From assembly GCA_000621765.1 (NCBI GenBank), contig JHXJ01000008.1:1-64000 (forward strand): a DNA stretch of 64,000 bases, read 5' to 3'. A program made the translations under genes and the position numbers. The notes beneath the pieces were generated by a model, which saw only the letters and a program-made list of their open reading frames with translations, ran no database searches and was not told where the DNA came from. Of the stretch, positions 34,168 to 43,718 are shown in pieces. How positions within the stretch are numbered: the stretch's first letter is position 1; each line of letters begins with the position of its first letter. The stretch comes from Ruminococcaceae bacterium AB4001. GTDB taxonomy: Bacteria > Bacillota > Clostridia > Saccharofermentanales > Saccharofermentanaceae.

Positions 34168-35805
34168 TTAAGACTGATTTTCCTGTTCTACAAGTCTTTC
34201 GGCACCATATCTTTTACGGAGAACCGGTTTTTCGATCTTACCGGTGGCGTTCCTGGGAACGTCAGCCAGAATGATCTGCTTCGGTCTCTTGTAACGGGGA
34301 AGCTGATTGCAGAACTTCTCGAGTTCTTCGACTGTGCAGTCGCTGCCGGGTTCGATCTCAACGATGGCGCCTGTGATCTCGCCCAGTCTCTTGTCGGGAA
34401 GACCTATTACTGCAACGTCTTTTACCTTCGGATATTCCTGGAGGAAGTTCTCGATCTCAACAGGGTAAATGTTCTCACCGCCTGATACGATAACGTCCTT
34501 CTTACGGTCAACGAGGAAATAGAAACCATCCTCATCCTGACGTGCCATATCGCCTGTAAAGAGCCAGCCGTCTCTTAACGTCTCAGCGGTAGCTTCAGGA
34601 TTTCTGTAGTATTCGAGCATGACACCGGGACCCTTGACGCAGAGCTCACCGACCTCACCCTGAGGAACGGTATTGCCTTCTTCGTCTACGATCTTGCACT
34701 CCCAACGGTAACCGGGAACGCCGATGGCGCCGACTTTGTGTGTATTTTCGAGACCTAAGTGAACGCAGCCTGGACCGGTGGATTCGGACAGACCATAGTT
34801 CGTGTCATACTGGTGATTCGGGAAATAGTCCTTCCAGTGACGGATCAGTGAAGGAGGTACGGGCTGTGCGCCGATGTGCATAAGACGCCACTGGTCGAGC
34901 TTGTAATCTGAAAGCTTCAATTCGCCTCTGTCCAATGCATCGAGAATGTCCTGTGCCCACGGTACGAGGAGCCATACGATCGTGCACTGCTCGTCAGATA
35001 CTGCCTTCAGGATAACATCAGGCTTTGTGCCCTTGAGGAGAACTGCCTTGCTGCATGTCCACAAAGAACCCATCCAGTGGAACTTGGCACCTGTGTGATA
35101 GAGCGGCGGGATGCAGAGGAAGCAGTCGTTCTTGGTTGTCTCATGGTGTACGGCTTCCATCTCGGCTGCCTGTGTAAGGCTTCTGTGAGGGTGAAGGATA
35201 GCCTTGGGGAATCCTGTCGTGCCGGATGAGAAATAGATAGCAGCATAGTCTTCTTCTGTAAGCCCGATCATGGGATCTTTGCTGGAGTAGTCAGCAACCT
35301 GCTGCCAGTAGTTCTCTGCAAATTCCGGAGCCTGGCCGTCTCCTACATAGAGAAGGAGTCTGTCTTTTGCAAGATCTTCTGCGTTGATGTTAAGTCTGTC
35401 AACGAATTCGGGTCCGAAGAACATGACTGAGATCTCAGCGAGATCTGCGCAGTAGGATATCTCATTTGCTGTATATCTGAAATTAAAAGGAACTGCGATC
35501 GCGCCTGTCTTAAGGATTCCGAAATAGATGGGAAGCCATTCAAGGCAGTTGAACATAAGGATCGCTACCTTATCGCCCTTCTTGATACCTCTTCCCAAGA
35601 GCATGTTTGCAACTCTGTTGGACTTCTCATCGAAGATCTGCCATGTGATCTCATGACGATAGGGGTGAGAGCTTGTCTGCTGAACGAGGTCGAATTCCTT
35701 GAAGGAGATCTTTCTCGTATCTTCCATTGTGGGGTTAAGTTCTACAAGAGCAACTTCATCACCGTGTTCACGGGCGTTGCGTCTCAATAAATCCATTACC
35801 GGCAT
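34168..35805 (-). CDS. Acyl-CoA ligase, AMP-binding family
   Basis: 545 residues of the ANL superfamily: P-loop YFSSGTTGFPKAILHPH, TNYGLSESTGPG, the hinge motif GWLFTGDMARQDEDGFYFLVDRKKDVIVSGGENIYP and a C-terminal lysine in NATGKIEKPVLRKRY. It activates a carboxylic acid with ATP and CoA; the chain-length class is not clear, though the sequence resembles crotonobetaine/medium-chain ligases. A GGGAGG ribosome site lies upstream. A hairpin (GCTTTATTT with AAATAAAGC, 35824-35845) lies just before it in the leader. Confidence 0.88.
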   Translation of the reverse strand: MPVMDLLRRNAREHGDEVALVELNPTMEDTRKISFKEFDLVQQTSSHPYRHEITWQIFDEKSNRVANMLLGRGIKKGDKVAILMFNCLEWLPIYFGILKTGAIAVPFNFRYTANEISYCADLAEISVMFFGPEFVDRLNINAEDLAKDRLLLYVGDGQAPEFAENYWQQVADYSSKDPMIGLTEEDYAAIYFSSGTTGFPKAILHPHRSLTQAAEMEAVHHETTKNDCFLCIPPLYHTGAKFHWMGSLWTCSKAVLLKGTKPDVILKAVSDEQCTIVWLLVPWAQDILDALDRGELKLSDYKLDQWRLMHIGAQPVPPSLIRHWKDYFPNHQYDTNYGLSESTGPGCVHLGLENTHKVGAIGVPGYRWECKIVDEEGNTVPQGEVGELCVKGPGVMLEYYRNPEATAETLRDGWLFTGDMARQDEDGFYFLVDRKKDVIVSGGENIYPVEIENFLQEYPKVKDVAVIGLPDKRLGEITGAIVEIEPGSDCTVEELEKFCNQLPRYKRPKQIILADVPRNATGKIEKPVLRKRYGAERLVEQENQS

Positions 35806-35891
35806 AGTTATTCCTCCCTTTGTGCTTTATTTACGAAAATAAAGCCAAAGACAATATTATCATCACGGAGGGGGTTCTTCAATAAAAACCT

Positions 35892-35921
35892 TTTACATAA
35901 TTATATATGCTGTTTTATAAT
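35892..35921 (+). promoter_or_regulatory. Promoter of the heterodimeric ABC exporter
   Basis: TTTACA (35892-35897), 18 bases, TATAAT (35916-35921), 33 bases before the TTG start. Confidence 0.65.
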
Positions 35922-35953
35922 GTATAGGTTGTGAAATAAAGGGGGATAATCTC

Positions 35954-37696
35954 TTGTTTAGAAAATTGCTTAAATCTTTACGTCAGTATAAGAAGCAGAC
36001 TGTCCTGTCTCTCATATTCATTATTGGTGAGGTAATCCTTGAGGTAGTAATTCCGTTTATTACCGCCCAGATGGTCAATAATTTCAGAGACGGAGTGCAG
36101 ATGGACCTGATTATGCAGACCGGCGGCCTTATGGCAGCAGCTGCTGTCCTGTCATTAGTATGCGGCGCGCTTGCAGGTAAATTTTCAGCCCAGGCTTCAG
36201 CCGGCTTTGCAGGAAACCTAAGATCCGATATGTTTAAGAAAGTTCAGAAATTTTCTTTCGGAAACATCGACAAGTTCTCCACATCTTCCCTTGTTACACG
36301 AATGACCACAGATATTACCACCGTCCAGAACGCATTCATGATGATGATACGTATCGCGGTAAGAGCTCCTATGATGTTTATCTTCGCGATAGTCATGGCA
36401 TATGTTCTCGGAGGTTCACTTGCCACGACGTTCGTAATCGTCGTTCCGATCCTGGGTATCGGACTCGTTATCATCGGTAAGCTCGCGATGCCTGCTTTCC
36501 GTGCCGTATTCAAAAAATACGATAAGCTCAATGAATCAATTGAGGAGAATGTCCGCGGAATGCGCGTGGTAAAGGGTTTTGCAAGAGAATCTTACGAGCA
36601 GGATAAGTTTGGAAAGGCTTCCGACAACATCAGAAAAGACTTTACAAAGGCTGAGAGGATCGTAGGACTTAACTCCCCGTTGATGGAACTCTGCCTTCAC
36701 TTCAATGTTGTCTTTGTTCTTTATGTCGGTTCCAAGATCGCGATTTCCACACATGGTGTCGAGATCGACGTCGGACAGATCTCTGCTCTCATGACATACG
36801 GCTTCATGGTCCTCATGTCCCTCATGCTGGTATCCATGGTTTACGTTATGCTCACTATGTCCATCGAGGCAGCAAAGCGTATCGTTGAAGTTTTGGAGGA
36901 AAAACCTTCGATCTCCAATCCTGAGAATCCCGTAATGGAAGTTAAAGACGGTTCCATCGATTTCCAGGATGTAGCTTTCAAGTATTCCGAAAAAGCTGCA
37001 AGAAATGCTCTCTTTGATATTGATCTTCACATCGACAGCGGTATGTCTGTAGGTATCTTAGGCGGTACGGGTTCATCTAAGACCACCCTGATCCAGCTTA
37101 TTCCGAGGCTTTATGATGCCACCGAGGGTGAAGTAAGAGTCGGAGGCGTACCTGTAAAGGATTATGATGTTAAGACCTTAAGAGATGCGGTTTCCGTTGT
37201 TCTCCAGAAAAACGAACTCTTCTCGGGCACCATCGCTGAGAATCTCAGATGGGGTAACGAGAATGCCGCGGACGAAGAGATCGTTGCAGCATGCAAGATC
37301 GCTCAGGCAGACGAGTTCGTATCCTCTTTCCCTGACGGCTACAACACATATATCGAACAGGGCGGTACAAATGTATCGGGCGGTCAGAAGCAGAGACTCT
37401 GTATCGCCAGAGCTCTTTTGAAGCGCCCGAAGATATTGATCCTGGACGACTCGACATCTGCAGTCGACACCAGGACAGATGCCCTGATCAGAAAGGGATT
37501 CAGGGAATATATCCCTTCTACTACAAAGATAATCATCGCCCAGAGAGTTGCTTCCGTTCAGGACTGCGACATGATAATCATCATGGACGGCGGCAAGATA
37601 ATGGGCACCGGAACTCACGAAGAACTCCTCAAGTCGAGCGATATCTACCGTGAGATATATGAAGAACAGACGAAGGGAGGATCAGACGATGAGTGA
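35954..37696 (+). CDS. ABC exporter subunit with degenerate catalytic glutamate
   Basis: 580 residues starting at TTG with GGGGG upstream. Six membrane segments and an ATPase domain. Walker A reads GGTGSSKTT, the signature SGGQKQRL is intact, but Walker B is ILILDDSTSAVDT, with Asp in place of the catalytic Glu. This is the pattern of the inactive-site half of heterodimeric type IV exporters such as BmrCD or TM287/288, where the partner gene follows. Substrate is unknown; drugs, lipids and peptides are possible. Confidence 0.92.
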   Translation: MFRKLLKSLRQYKKQTVLSLIFIIGEVILEVVIPFITAQMVNNFRDGVQMDLIMQTGGLMAAAAVLSLVCGALAGKFSAQASAGFAGNLRSDMFKKVQKFSFGNIDKFSTSSLVTRMTTDITTVQNAFMMMIRIAVRAPMMFIFAIVMAYVLGGSLATTFVIVVPILGIGLVIIGKLAMPAFRAVFKKYDKLNESIEENVRGMRVVKGFARESYEQDKFGKASDNIRKDFTKAERIVGLNSPLMELCLHFNVVFVLYVGSKIAISTHGVEIDVGQISALMTYGFMVLMSLMLVSMVYVMLTMSIEAAKRIVEVLEEKPSISNPENPVMEVKDGSIDFQDVAFKYSEKAARNALFDIDLHIDSGMSVGILGGTGSSKTTLIQLIPRLYDATEGEVRVGGVPVKDYDVKTLRDAVSVVLQKNELFSGTIAENLRWGNENAADEEIVAACKIAQADEFVSSFPDGYNTYIEQGGTNVSGGQKQRLCIARALLKRPKILILDDSTSAVDTRTDALIRKGFREYIPSTTKIIIAQRVASVQDCDMIIIMDGGKIMGTGTHEELLKSSDIYREIYEEQTKGGSDDE

Positions 37697-39665
37697 AAAG
37701 ACTAATGCTCCCAAGAAAAAGATAGAAGCTGCACCCGCACCCGGCGGCAGAGGAAGAGGCCCTGCTTCCATGGCTCAGATCGCAGGATCCATGGGAAGCC
37801 TCAAAAGAGTAGTTAAGATGTATTTTGAGCAGTTTCCTGTTCTTACATGGATAATTGCTCTGTGCATCATCTATAATTCCATAGCGGCTTCCATACCCAG
37901 CATTTTCCTTCAGAAGGTAATCGACGTAATTAACCGTACCATCGAATCAGGCGACTGGGCATCAGCCAGGATCGAGATCGTATCCATGCTGATCCCGCTT
38001 GTAATCATCTATGCAGGCGCTGCCATTTTCAGCATCTTACAGGCCCAGCTCCTGGCTTATATGACACAGAAGTTCTTACATAAGCTCAGGACCGATTTGT
38101 TCAACAAGATGCAGACACTGCCTCTGAGATATTTTGATACTCATAAGCATGGTGACATAATGAGCCACTACACCAACGATATCGATGCGTTAAGGCAATT
38201 GGTATCAATGGCTCTTCCGAACATCTTAAGATGTGCAGTCGTAGTCCTTGCAGTATTCTTCATCATGATCTACTACAGCCTGTGGCTTACCCTGATCATG
38301 ATCGCAAGCATCGTTGCGATGATATTTGTCACAGGCAAGGTCGGCGCCGGTTCCGCGAAGTACTTCATGAGACAGCAGAAGGCCGTAGCTGCCACTGAAG
38401 GTTTTGTTCAGGAGATCATGAACGGACAGAAGGTCGTTAAGGTCTTTAACCACGAGGGCAAGGTTACCCAGGAATTCGATAAGCTCAACGATGGTCTTGC
38501 AGAAGACAGCGCCAAAGCAAATACTTATGCGAACATCCTGGCGCCCATCATCGGAAACATCGGAAATATCGCATATGTGCTTCTGGCTGTTGTAGGCGGA
38601 ATGCTGATACTCTTCAATGCTCCGAATGTTGCGTTGTCAGGCATGGTATTGGGAACTGATATCGTTGTTCCTTTCCTTAACATGAGTAAGCAGTTCATGG
38701 GTAATATCAACCAGCTTACCATGCAGATGAACGCCATTGTCATGGCCGGCGCAGGCGCAACGAGAATTTTCGATCTGCTTGATACGGATCCCGAGACAGA
38801 CGACGGATACGTTACACTCGTTAACGCAGAGATCGCTGCTGACGGAACCATTACCGAGGCTGACCACAAGACAGGTCACTGGGCATGGAAGCATCCTCAC
38901 AAGGCAGACGGCACTATCACATATACCGAGCTTAAGGGCGATGTAACACTCAACGAAGTCGACTTTGCTTACGATCCCGAAAAGCAGGTCCTCTACGATG
39001 TATCCGTTTTCGCGAAGCCCGGCCAGAAGGTTGCTTTCGTCGGAGCGACCGGTGCAGGTAAGACAACTATCACAAACCTCATCAACCGCTTCTACGATAT
39101 TGCCGACGGTAAGATCCGTTACGACGGTATCAATATCAACAAGATCAAGAAGAAGGATCTTAGAAGATCTTTGGGTCTCGTTCTCCAGGAGACGAATCTC
39201 TTTACGGGAACGGTTATGGAGAACATCCGTTACGGTAAGCTCGACGCTACTGATGAAGAGTGCAAGGAGGCCGCAAAACTTGCAGGCGCTGCTGACTTTA
39301 TCGAGCGTCTCCCTGAAGGCTACAACACAATGCTTACAAACAACGGTTCTAACTTCTCACAGGGCCAGAGACAGCTTCTTGCCATTGCAAGAGCTGCAGT
39401 TGCAGATCCGCCGGTAATGATCCTCGATGAGGCTACATCATCGATCGATACACGTACTGAGGCAATCGTCCAGCGCGGTATGGATAAGCTCATGGAAGGC
39501 CGTACTGTATTCGTTATCGCACACCGTCTGTCGACAGTCATGAATTCTGATGTCATAATGGTACTTGATCACGGAAAGATCATCGAGCGCGGCTCACATG
39601 AACAGCTCATTGCCGAGAAGGGAACATACTACCAGCTCTACACCGGCGCATTCGAGCTTGAATAA
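37689..39665 (+). CDS. ABC exporter subunit, partner of the preceding gene
   Basis: 658 residues from ATG 37689, 8 bases after GGGAGG and overlapping the upstream stop by 8 bases. Six membrane segments, then an ATPase with Walker A GATGAGKTT, signature SQGQRQLL (SQGQ rather than SGGQ) and Walker B VMILDEATSSIDT with the catalytic Glu. An insert of about 60 residues between membrane and ATPase domains (LVNAEIAADGTITEAD and on) is typical of the larger subunit in clostridial pairs. The degenerate features of the two subunits complement each other. Confidence 0.92.
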   Translation: MSEKTNAPKKKIEAAPAPGGRGRGPASMAQIAGSMGSLKRVVKMYFEQFPVLTWIIALCIIYNSIAASIPSIFLQKVIDVINRTIESGDWASARIEIVSMLIPLVIIYAGAAIFSILQAQLLAYMTQKFLHKLRTDLFNKMQTLPLRYFDTHKHGDIMSHYTNDIDALRQLVSMALPNILRCAVVVLAVFFIMIYYSLWLTLIMIASIVAMIFVTGKVGAGSAKYFMRQQKAVAATEGFVQEIMNGQKVVKVFNHEGKVTQEFDKLNDGLAEDSAKANTYANILAPIIGNIGNIAYVLLAVVGGMLILFNAPNVALSGMVLGTDIVVPFLNMSKQFMGNINQLTMQMNAIVMAGAGATRIFDLLDTDPETDDGYVTLVNAEIAADGTITEADHKTGHWAWKHPHKADGTITYTELKGDVTLNEVDFAYDPEKQVLYDVSVFAKPGQKVAFVGATGAGKTTITNLINRFYDIADGKIRYDGININKIKKKDLRRSLGLVLQETNLFTGTVMENIRYGKLDATDEECKEAAKLAGAADFIERLPEGYNTMLTNNGSNFSQGQRQLLAIARAAVADPPVMILDEATSSIDTRTEAIVQRGMDKLMEGRTVFVIAHRLSTVMNSDVIMVLDHGKIIERGSHEQLIAEKGTYYQLYTGAFELE

Positions 39666-39687
39666 TTAAGGGATTGGGATATTAGAA

Positions 39688-40566
39688 ATGAAGAAACAAC
39701 TGGCGGTTATATTATCATCTGCGCTCGTCTTACTGGCGCTGTCATCATGCTCCAGACCGGGGAGCGGACATACTGGCAATTCTCTGCCCAGTATGTCAAC
39801 GTATGAGACCGTTTCCGTCAGAAAGCCTTCCCATGATCTTTCAAGGGTCGATGTCATGGAGACTTTTGATGATTACCGCGTCCCGAAATACGATGAGCCG
39901 TGGGGCGCTGTAAATCACCTGAAGATGGAGAGCGGAAGCATCGATAACTTCTTCAATTACTACACGCTCGATTACAACAATGAGCGCGTAAACGAGAACC
40001 TGAGTTACGTTGCAACGATAAGCAGGCCCATGATCGTAGCTTATCCGGCTGATGAAGACGGATATGTTATCTATGAAGTCTCATATTCACAGACTTTCCC
40101 GATCTGTACCAAGGAGCCTGCAAGCGCTTACAAGTCTTTCTTCTCATATCACGGCGTAGGATTTGTAGACTACTATACCGGAACAAAATTCCCGGTCGTT
40201 AATCTCTCGACGCAGATCGACAGTTACGGCGTTAAAGGCAAATACATCCAGAGCGGTTCCAAGTACAATATCGAAGTCTATGAATTCCGTGAGACTGAGG
40301 TTATAGACAGTTATGCCTATGAGTCCGGAGACGGCATGATCATCAGGGAAGAGTACGTAAAGATCAATTCGACTTCATATTTCATCGTGCCTGAAGGATA
40401 CGACGGCATACTCATGTATGTCTATGTCGCAGACGATACCGGCAAGCCTTTAGATGAGGTGCTCGCGGAAGATAATCCGTATTTTGTGGGTCCTGAGATA
40501 TTCGGCACACAGCCTGATGAGAACGTAGAGGATTATGTTTTCATCGGCATTAACGCGCCGCAGTAA
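39688..40566 (+). CDS. Hypothetical lipoprotein
   Basis: 292 residues. The signal peptide ends at LSSC (Cys near 21). The remainder is a soluble external domain with no recognised family (DDYRVPKYDEPWGAVNHLKME, YCT-free). It follows the ABC exporter by 22 bases and may be cotranscribed. It converges with the SCIFF maturase gene 6 bases away, and no terminator is visible between the two stops. Confidence 0.6.
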   Translation: MKKQLAVILSSALVLLALSSCSRPGSGHTGNSLPSMSTYETVSVRKPSHDLSRVDVMETFDDYRVPKYDEPWGAVNHLKMESGSIDNFFNYYTLDYNNERVNENLSYVATISRPMIVAYPADEDGYVIYEVSYSQTFPICTKEPASAYKSFFSYHGVGFVDYYTGTKFPVVNLSTQIDSYGVKGKYIQSGSKYNIEVYEFRETEVIDSYAYESGDGMIIREEYVKINSTSYFIVPEGYDGILMYVYVADDTGKPLDEVLAEDNPYFVGPEIFGTQPDENVEDYVFIGINAPQ

Positions 40567-40572
40567 TAACGG

Positions 40573-41949
40573 TTACTTGCCCGGCTGCTCAAGTCCTGAG
40601 GTAAGGAGCTTGACTGCAATGGCGCATTCTATCCTCTTGCGGAAGATGTCACAGCCCATTTCGTAGATGCCGTTAATGTCACCTGAAGCGTGATATGAAT
40701 TTGCAGCGCAACCGCCTGAGCAGTAGAGCTTTGCCCAGCAGTCAGCGCATTCCGGACGGCTGTAGGCATTGCAGGAAGCGAACTTGTCCTGAAGCTCAAG
40801 GTTCTGGACTCCGTCGTAGATATTGCCCATCTTGTATGCCTCGTCACCGACGAACTGGTGGCAGGGATAAAGGTCGCCCCAGGGAGTGACGGCAAGATAT
40901 TCGGTTCCGGAACCGCATCCTGCGATCCTCTTGTAGATGCAGGGACCGCATGTCAGATCAAGCATGTAGTGATAGAAAGTGAACGGACGGCCCTCGTTGT
41001 AACGCCCGACCATGAGCCTTGCAAGTTCTTCGTACTGCTCGAAAATAACGGGCAGGTCTTCTCTGGTGATAGCCGAAGGGCTTGAGGGATCTGTAACTAC
41101 TGGCTCCATTGAAAGCTCGTTAAATCCGAGATCCAACATCTGCTTTATATCGTTCAGGAAGTCTGTGTTATAGTGCGTGAACGTGCCGCGCATGTAGTAA
41201 CTGAGATTGCCTCTTTTCTCGACGAACTTCTGGAAATTCGGCACGATTCTGTCGTAAGAACCATTGCCCGCATAATCAACGCGGAATCGGTCGTGTACTT
41301 CTTTTCTGCCATCGAGGGAGAGTACGACGTTATGCATTTCCTTATTGGCAAACTCCGTGACCTCATCGTCAAGGAGGACGCCGTTCGTGGTAAGCGTGAA
41401 ACGGATATTCTTGTTGTGGATCTTTTCCTGCTCGCGGCCGTAAGCTACGAGCTTCTTGCAGACGTCCCAGTTCATCAGCGGTTCGCCGCCGAAGAAGTCG
41501 ATATCAAGGTTCTTGTGGAATCCTGAATTCTCGATCAGGAAGTCAATCGCGCGCTTTCCGACCTCATAGCTCATTACTGCGCGCTCGCCGTGATATTTTC
41601 CCTGGCTTGCGAAACAGTAGGAACAGTTGAGGTTGCAGGTGTGGGCGACATGAAGGCACAAAGCCTTGATCCTGATGTTCTTCTTCCTGAAATCCTTGGC
41701 TAAGTGTTCGTATTTATCGGGAGCATAGAGTTTGCCTGCAGCCTTAAGATCGTCGATGTCGGCAATGCATTCTTCGGCCTCTTCTTTTGTGATGCCGTGC
41801 TTTTCGACAGCTTTAGTGACTACCTCTTCAGAAGGCTGTGTCTCATACCACTGGATCATGTCATAGGCGACCTTGTCGACCATGTGAATGGAACCCGAAT
41901 AGCAGTCGAGTACGATGTTAAGTCCGTCAAATTGATAGCAATGGATCAT
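40573..41949 (-). CDS. Thioether-forming SCIFF peptide maturase (radical SAM)
   Basis: 458 residues. A RiPP-recognition-like N-terminal region (about 1-90) precedes the radical SAM core with CNLNCSYC (Cys105, Cys109, Cys112) and a SPASM domain with CGPCIYKRIAGCGSG, PCHQF and CADCWAKLYCSGGC, which would bind two further [4Fe-4S] clusters. These are the features of the maturase that joins cysteines to peptide carbons in the SCIFF ranthipeptide precursor. The precursor gene lies 69 bases upstream in the same orientation. Confidence 0.95.
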   Translation of the reverse strand: MIHCYQFDGLNIVLDCYSGSIHMVDKVAYDMIQWYETQPSEEVVTKAVEKHGITKEEAEECIADIDDLKAAGKLYAPDKYEHLAKDFRKKNIRIKALCLHVAHTCNLNCSYCFASQGKYHGERAVMSYEVGKRAIDFLIENSGFHKNLDIDFFGGEPLMNWDVCKKLVAYGREQEKIHNKNIRFTLTTNGVLLDDEVTEFANKEMHNVVLSLDGRKEVHDRFRVDYAGNGSYDRIVPNFQKFVEKRGNLSYYMRGTFTHYNTDFLNDIKQMLDLGFNELSMEPVVTDPSSPSAITREDLPVIFEQYEELARLMVGRYNEGRPFTFYHYMLDLTCGPCIYKRIAGCGSGTEYLAVTPWGDLYPCHQFVGDEAYKMGNIYDGVQNLELQDKFASCNAYSRPECADCWAKLYCSGGCAANSYHASGDINGIYEMGCDIFRKRIECAIAVKLLTSGLEQPGK

Positions 41950-41968
41950 AAGAACTCCCGTTTACATA

Positions 41969-41998
41969 AAAAAAGGTCCCATTAACTGAGACCTTTAA
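41969..41998 (-). terminator. Attenuator-like hairpin between SCIFF peptide and maturase genes
   Basis: On the minus strand AAAGGTC and GACCTTT (41972-41996) pair around eleven bases and are followed by TTTTTTT. It lies between the peptide stop and the maturase start, so it could let more peptide than enzyme message be made. Confidence 0.7.
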
Positions 41999-42018
41999 AG
42001 GTACAAAATAAGTTCAGC

Positions 42019-42165
42019 TTATTTCTTGAGCTGTTCGCAAGGCTGGTTAGCAACACCGCAGGATGTCTTGCAAGCAGACTGGCAAGATGTCTGGCACTCG
42101 CCGCATCCGCCTTCCTTAGCTGACTTCTCGAGATCTCTTGTCTCAACAGTAACGATTCTTGTCAT
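42019..42165 (-). CDS. SCIFF peptide (six cysteines), ranthipeptide precursor
   Basis: 48 residues, too short for usual gene cut-offs. The C-terminal half has Cys at 21, 24, 28, 32, 36 and 43, including CQTSCQSACKTSC, the conserved SCIFF core. The N-terminal part (MTRIVTVETRDLEKSA) is the leader. AGGGAG lies 8 bases upstream of the ATG. The mature product would carry cysteine-to-alpha-carbon thioethers made by the adjacent radical SAM enzyme. SCIFF peptides occur across Clostridia and have been linked to quorum-type functions, still not settled. Confidence 0.95.
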   Translation of the reverse strand: MTRIVTVETRDLEKSAKEGGCGECQTSCQSACKTSCGVANQPCEQLKK

Positions 42166-42222
42166 GTTAGTAATCTCCCTTAGTTTTTGATACGTGAATT
42201 ATACTTTGAAGGTTCTTTACAG

Positions 42223-43608
42223 TCAAGGCAGAACGGGTATCAGTCCACGGTAGGAGCGGCCTCCGCCGAGCATCAGGTGGATATCGCCTCTCGAAAGTAT
42301 CTTGACCGTGTCTTCCGTGATGACTTCTCCGGGCATGAGGAGCGGGATCCCCGGAGGGAAACCGTAGATGAATTCACCCGAGACGCGGCCGATGCATTTC
42401 GAAGGTTCCATCTCTTCGCAGAGCATGCGGTATCCTGAAGCTTCCTTGAGCGTCACTTTGAATCTCGGATACGGTCTGGAGATGAACTTTGACTCTATGT
42501 ACTGTCCTTCCATCGCTTCGTCCGTGACCCTGACGGCATTGCAGAATCTCTCGAGCGAAGCCTTAGTGTCTCCGATACCTGTCATTGCTATCAGGTGGGA
42601 AGGGAAGCTGACTTCACATTCGATATTGAAAGTTCCTCTGAGGTACTCGAAAAGGATGTCGCCCAATCCCATCAGAACGAACTTTGACCTCTCCCTGACA
42701 GGAGCTTCCCAGAGTTTGAAATTCCTTAGACCTTTAAGGTTATCTTCGGCATAGGATATGGCTTCTTCCCACGGCTTCAGTATCGAGGGACCTTTTGAGC
42801 TCAGACCTGCAAGGCACTTTGATACTCCCTGCAGAAGCACATAAGACGGGCTTGAAGTCTCGAAAATATCAAGACCTCTTCTTATAAGTGATTCATCTAC
42901 CGGGCAGCCTTCGTGCATGAGCATGACCGCTGTCTGAGTAGGTGATGAAAGTGTCTTGTGAAGGCTCTTTATAACGAGATCGCCCTTGCTGTCCAGCCCG
43001 AAGAATCCGTCATCGAGTCCCAGATGGGCGCCGTGTGCGCAGTCCGTGATGAGGAGTGCATCGTATTTTCTTGTAATGCGGAATATCTCATCGGTATCGG
43101 AGATCACGCCTTCGTAAGTCGGTGATGTGATGACGACAGTCTTGATAGAAGGGTCTCTTGCAAGAGTTCTTTCGATATCGGAGGGAGCAACCGGACCTGC
43201 GAAAGGCAGACCGATGTCAAATGCAGGCATAAGCGGGACTATCGTGCTTCCGGTAAGCTCGATGGCGTTCCATACCGCGAGGTGACAGTTCATCGCAGTG
43301 AGGATCTTCGTTCCCGGATTGAGGATCGAAGCGCTCCAGATGGAGGCAAGCAGCAGTGCGGTCGAGCCGTTCACCGAGATAAAAGCATTTTTCGCTTTCC
43401 AGAGCGAAGCGGCGCAATCTTCCATATCCTTAAGAAGTCCCTGGGGAGAGTGGAGATTATCGAATCCGCCGATCTCGGTTATGTCACGCATGAAGGCCTG
43501 GGATACAAAATCCGGATTGCGTTTTCCTCCCGGCATGTGCATCGGAAGCGGATCGGTTCCCAGGTAGAGCTTTAATGCCGCTCCGAGCCTGTCGTTATCG
43601 TATTTCAT
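42223..43608 (-). CDS. PLP-dependent Orn/Lys/Arg decarboxylase family protein
   Basis: 461 residues. The fold-type I PLP domain has a Schiff-base lysine at Lys218 in SLHKTLSSPTQTA, the aspartate-bearing LITDCAHGAHLG, and an N-terminal HMPGGKRN that is typical of the YaaO/SpeA-like clade. C-terminal part includes FPPGIPLLMPGE. The small clade decarboxylates lysine, ornithine or arginine for polyamine synthesis; which one is not decided by sequence. Transcribed alone, divergent from the BlaI-type regulator. Confidence 0.88.
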   Translation of the reverse strand: MKYDNDRLGAALKLYLGTDPLPMHMPGGKRNPDFVSQAFMRDITEIGGFDNLHSPQGLLKDMEDCAASLWKAKNAFISVNGSTALLLASIWSASILNPGTKILTAMNCHLAVWNAIELTGSTIVPLMPAFDIGLPFAGPVAPSDIERTLARDPSIKTVVITSPTYEGVISDTDEIFRITRKYDALLITDCAHGAHLGLDDGFFGLDSKGDLVIKSLHKTLSSPTQTAVMLMHEGCPVDESLIRRGLDIFETSSPSYVLLQGVSKCLAGLSSKGPSILKPWEEAISYAEDNLKGLRNFKLWEAPVRERSKFVLMGLGDILFEYLRGTFNIECEVSFPSHLIAMTGIGDTKASLERFCNAVRVTDEAMEGQYIESKFISRPYPRFKVTLKEASGYRMLCEEMEPSKCIGRVSGEFIYGFPPGIPLLMPGEVITEDTVKILSRGDIHLMLGGGRSYRGLIPVLP

Positions 43609-43660
43609 ATATGCACCCTTCCTTTGAATTAAGGTAACACATAAAAGGAATATAAAAAAG

Positions 43661-43689
43661 TTGACAGCGCAATTCTACACGTGTAGAAT
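43661..43689 (+). promoter_or_regulatory. Autoregulated promoter of the BlaI-type repressor with palindromic operator
   Basis: TTGACA (43661-43666), 17 bases, TAGAAT (43684-43689). The perfect 18-base palindrome ATTCTACACGTGTAGAAT (43672-43689) covers the spacer and -10. Identical architecture occurs at 46765-46793. Confidence 0.9.
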
Positions 43690-43718
43690 GATGAAAAATA
43701 TAAGGGAGAACTATAACT

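Noticed and set aside
37178-37618. Minus-strand frame of 146 codons opposite the ABC exporter gene
   Set aside because: Complement of the highly conserved ATPase domain; no independent support.
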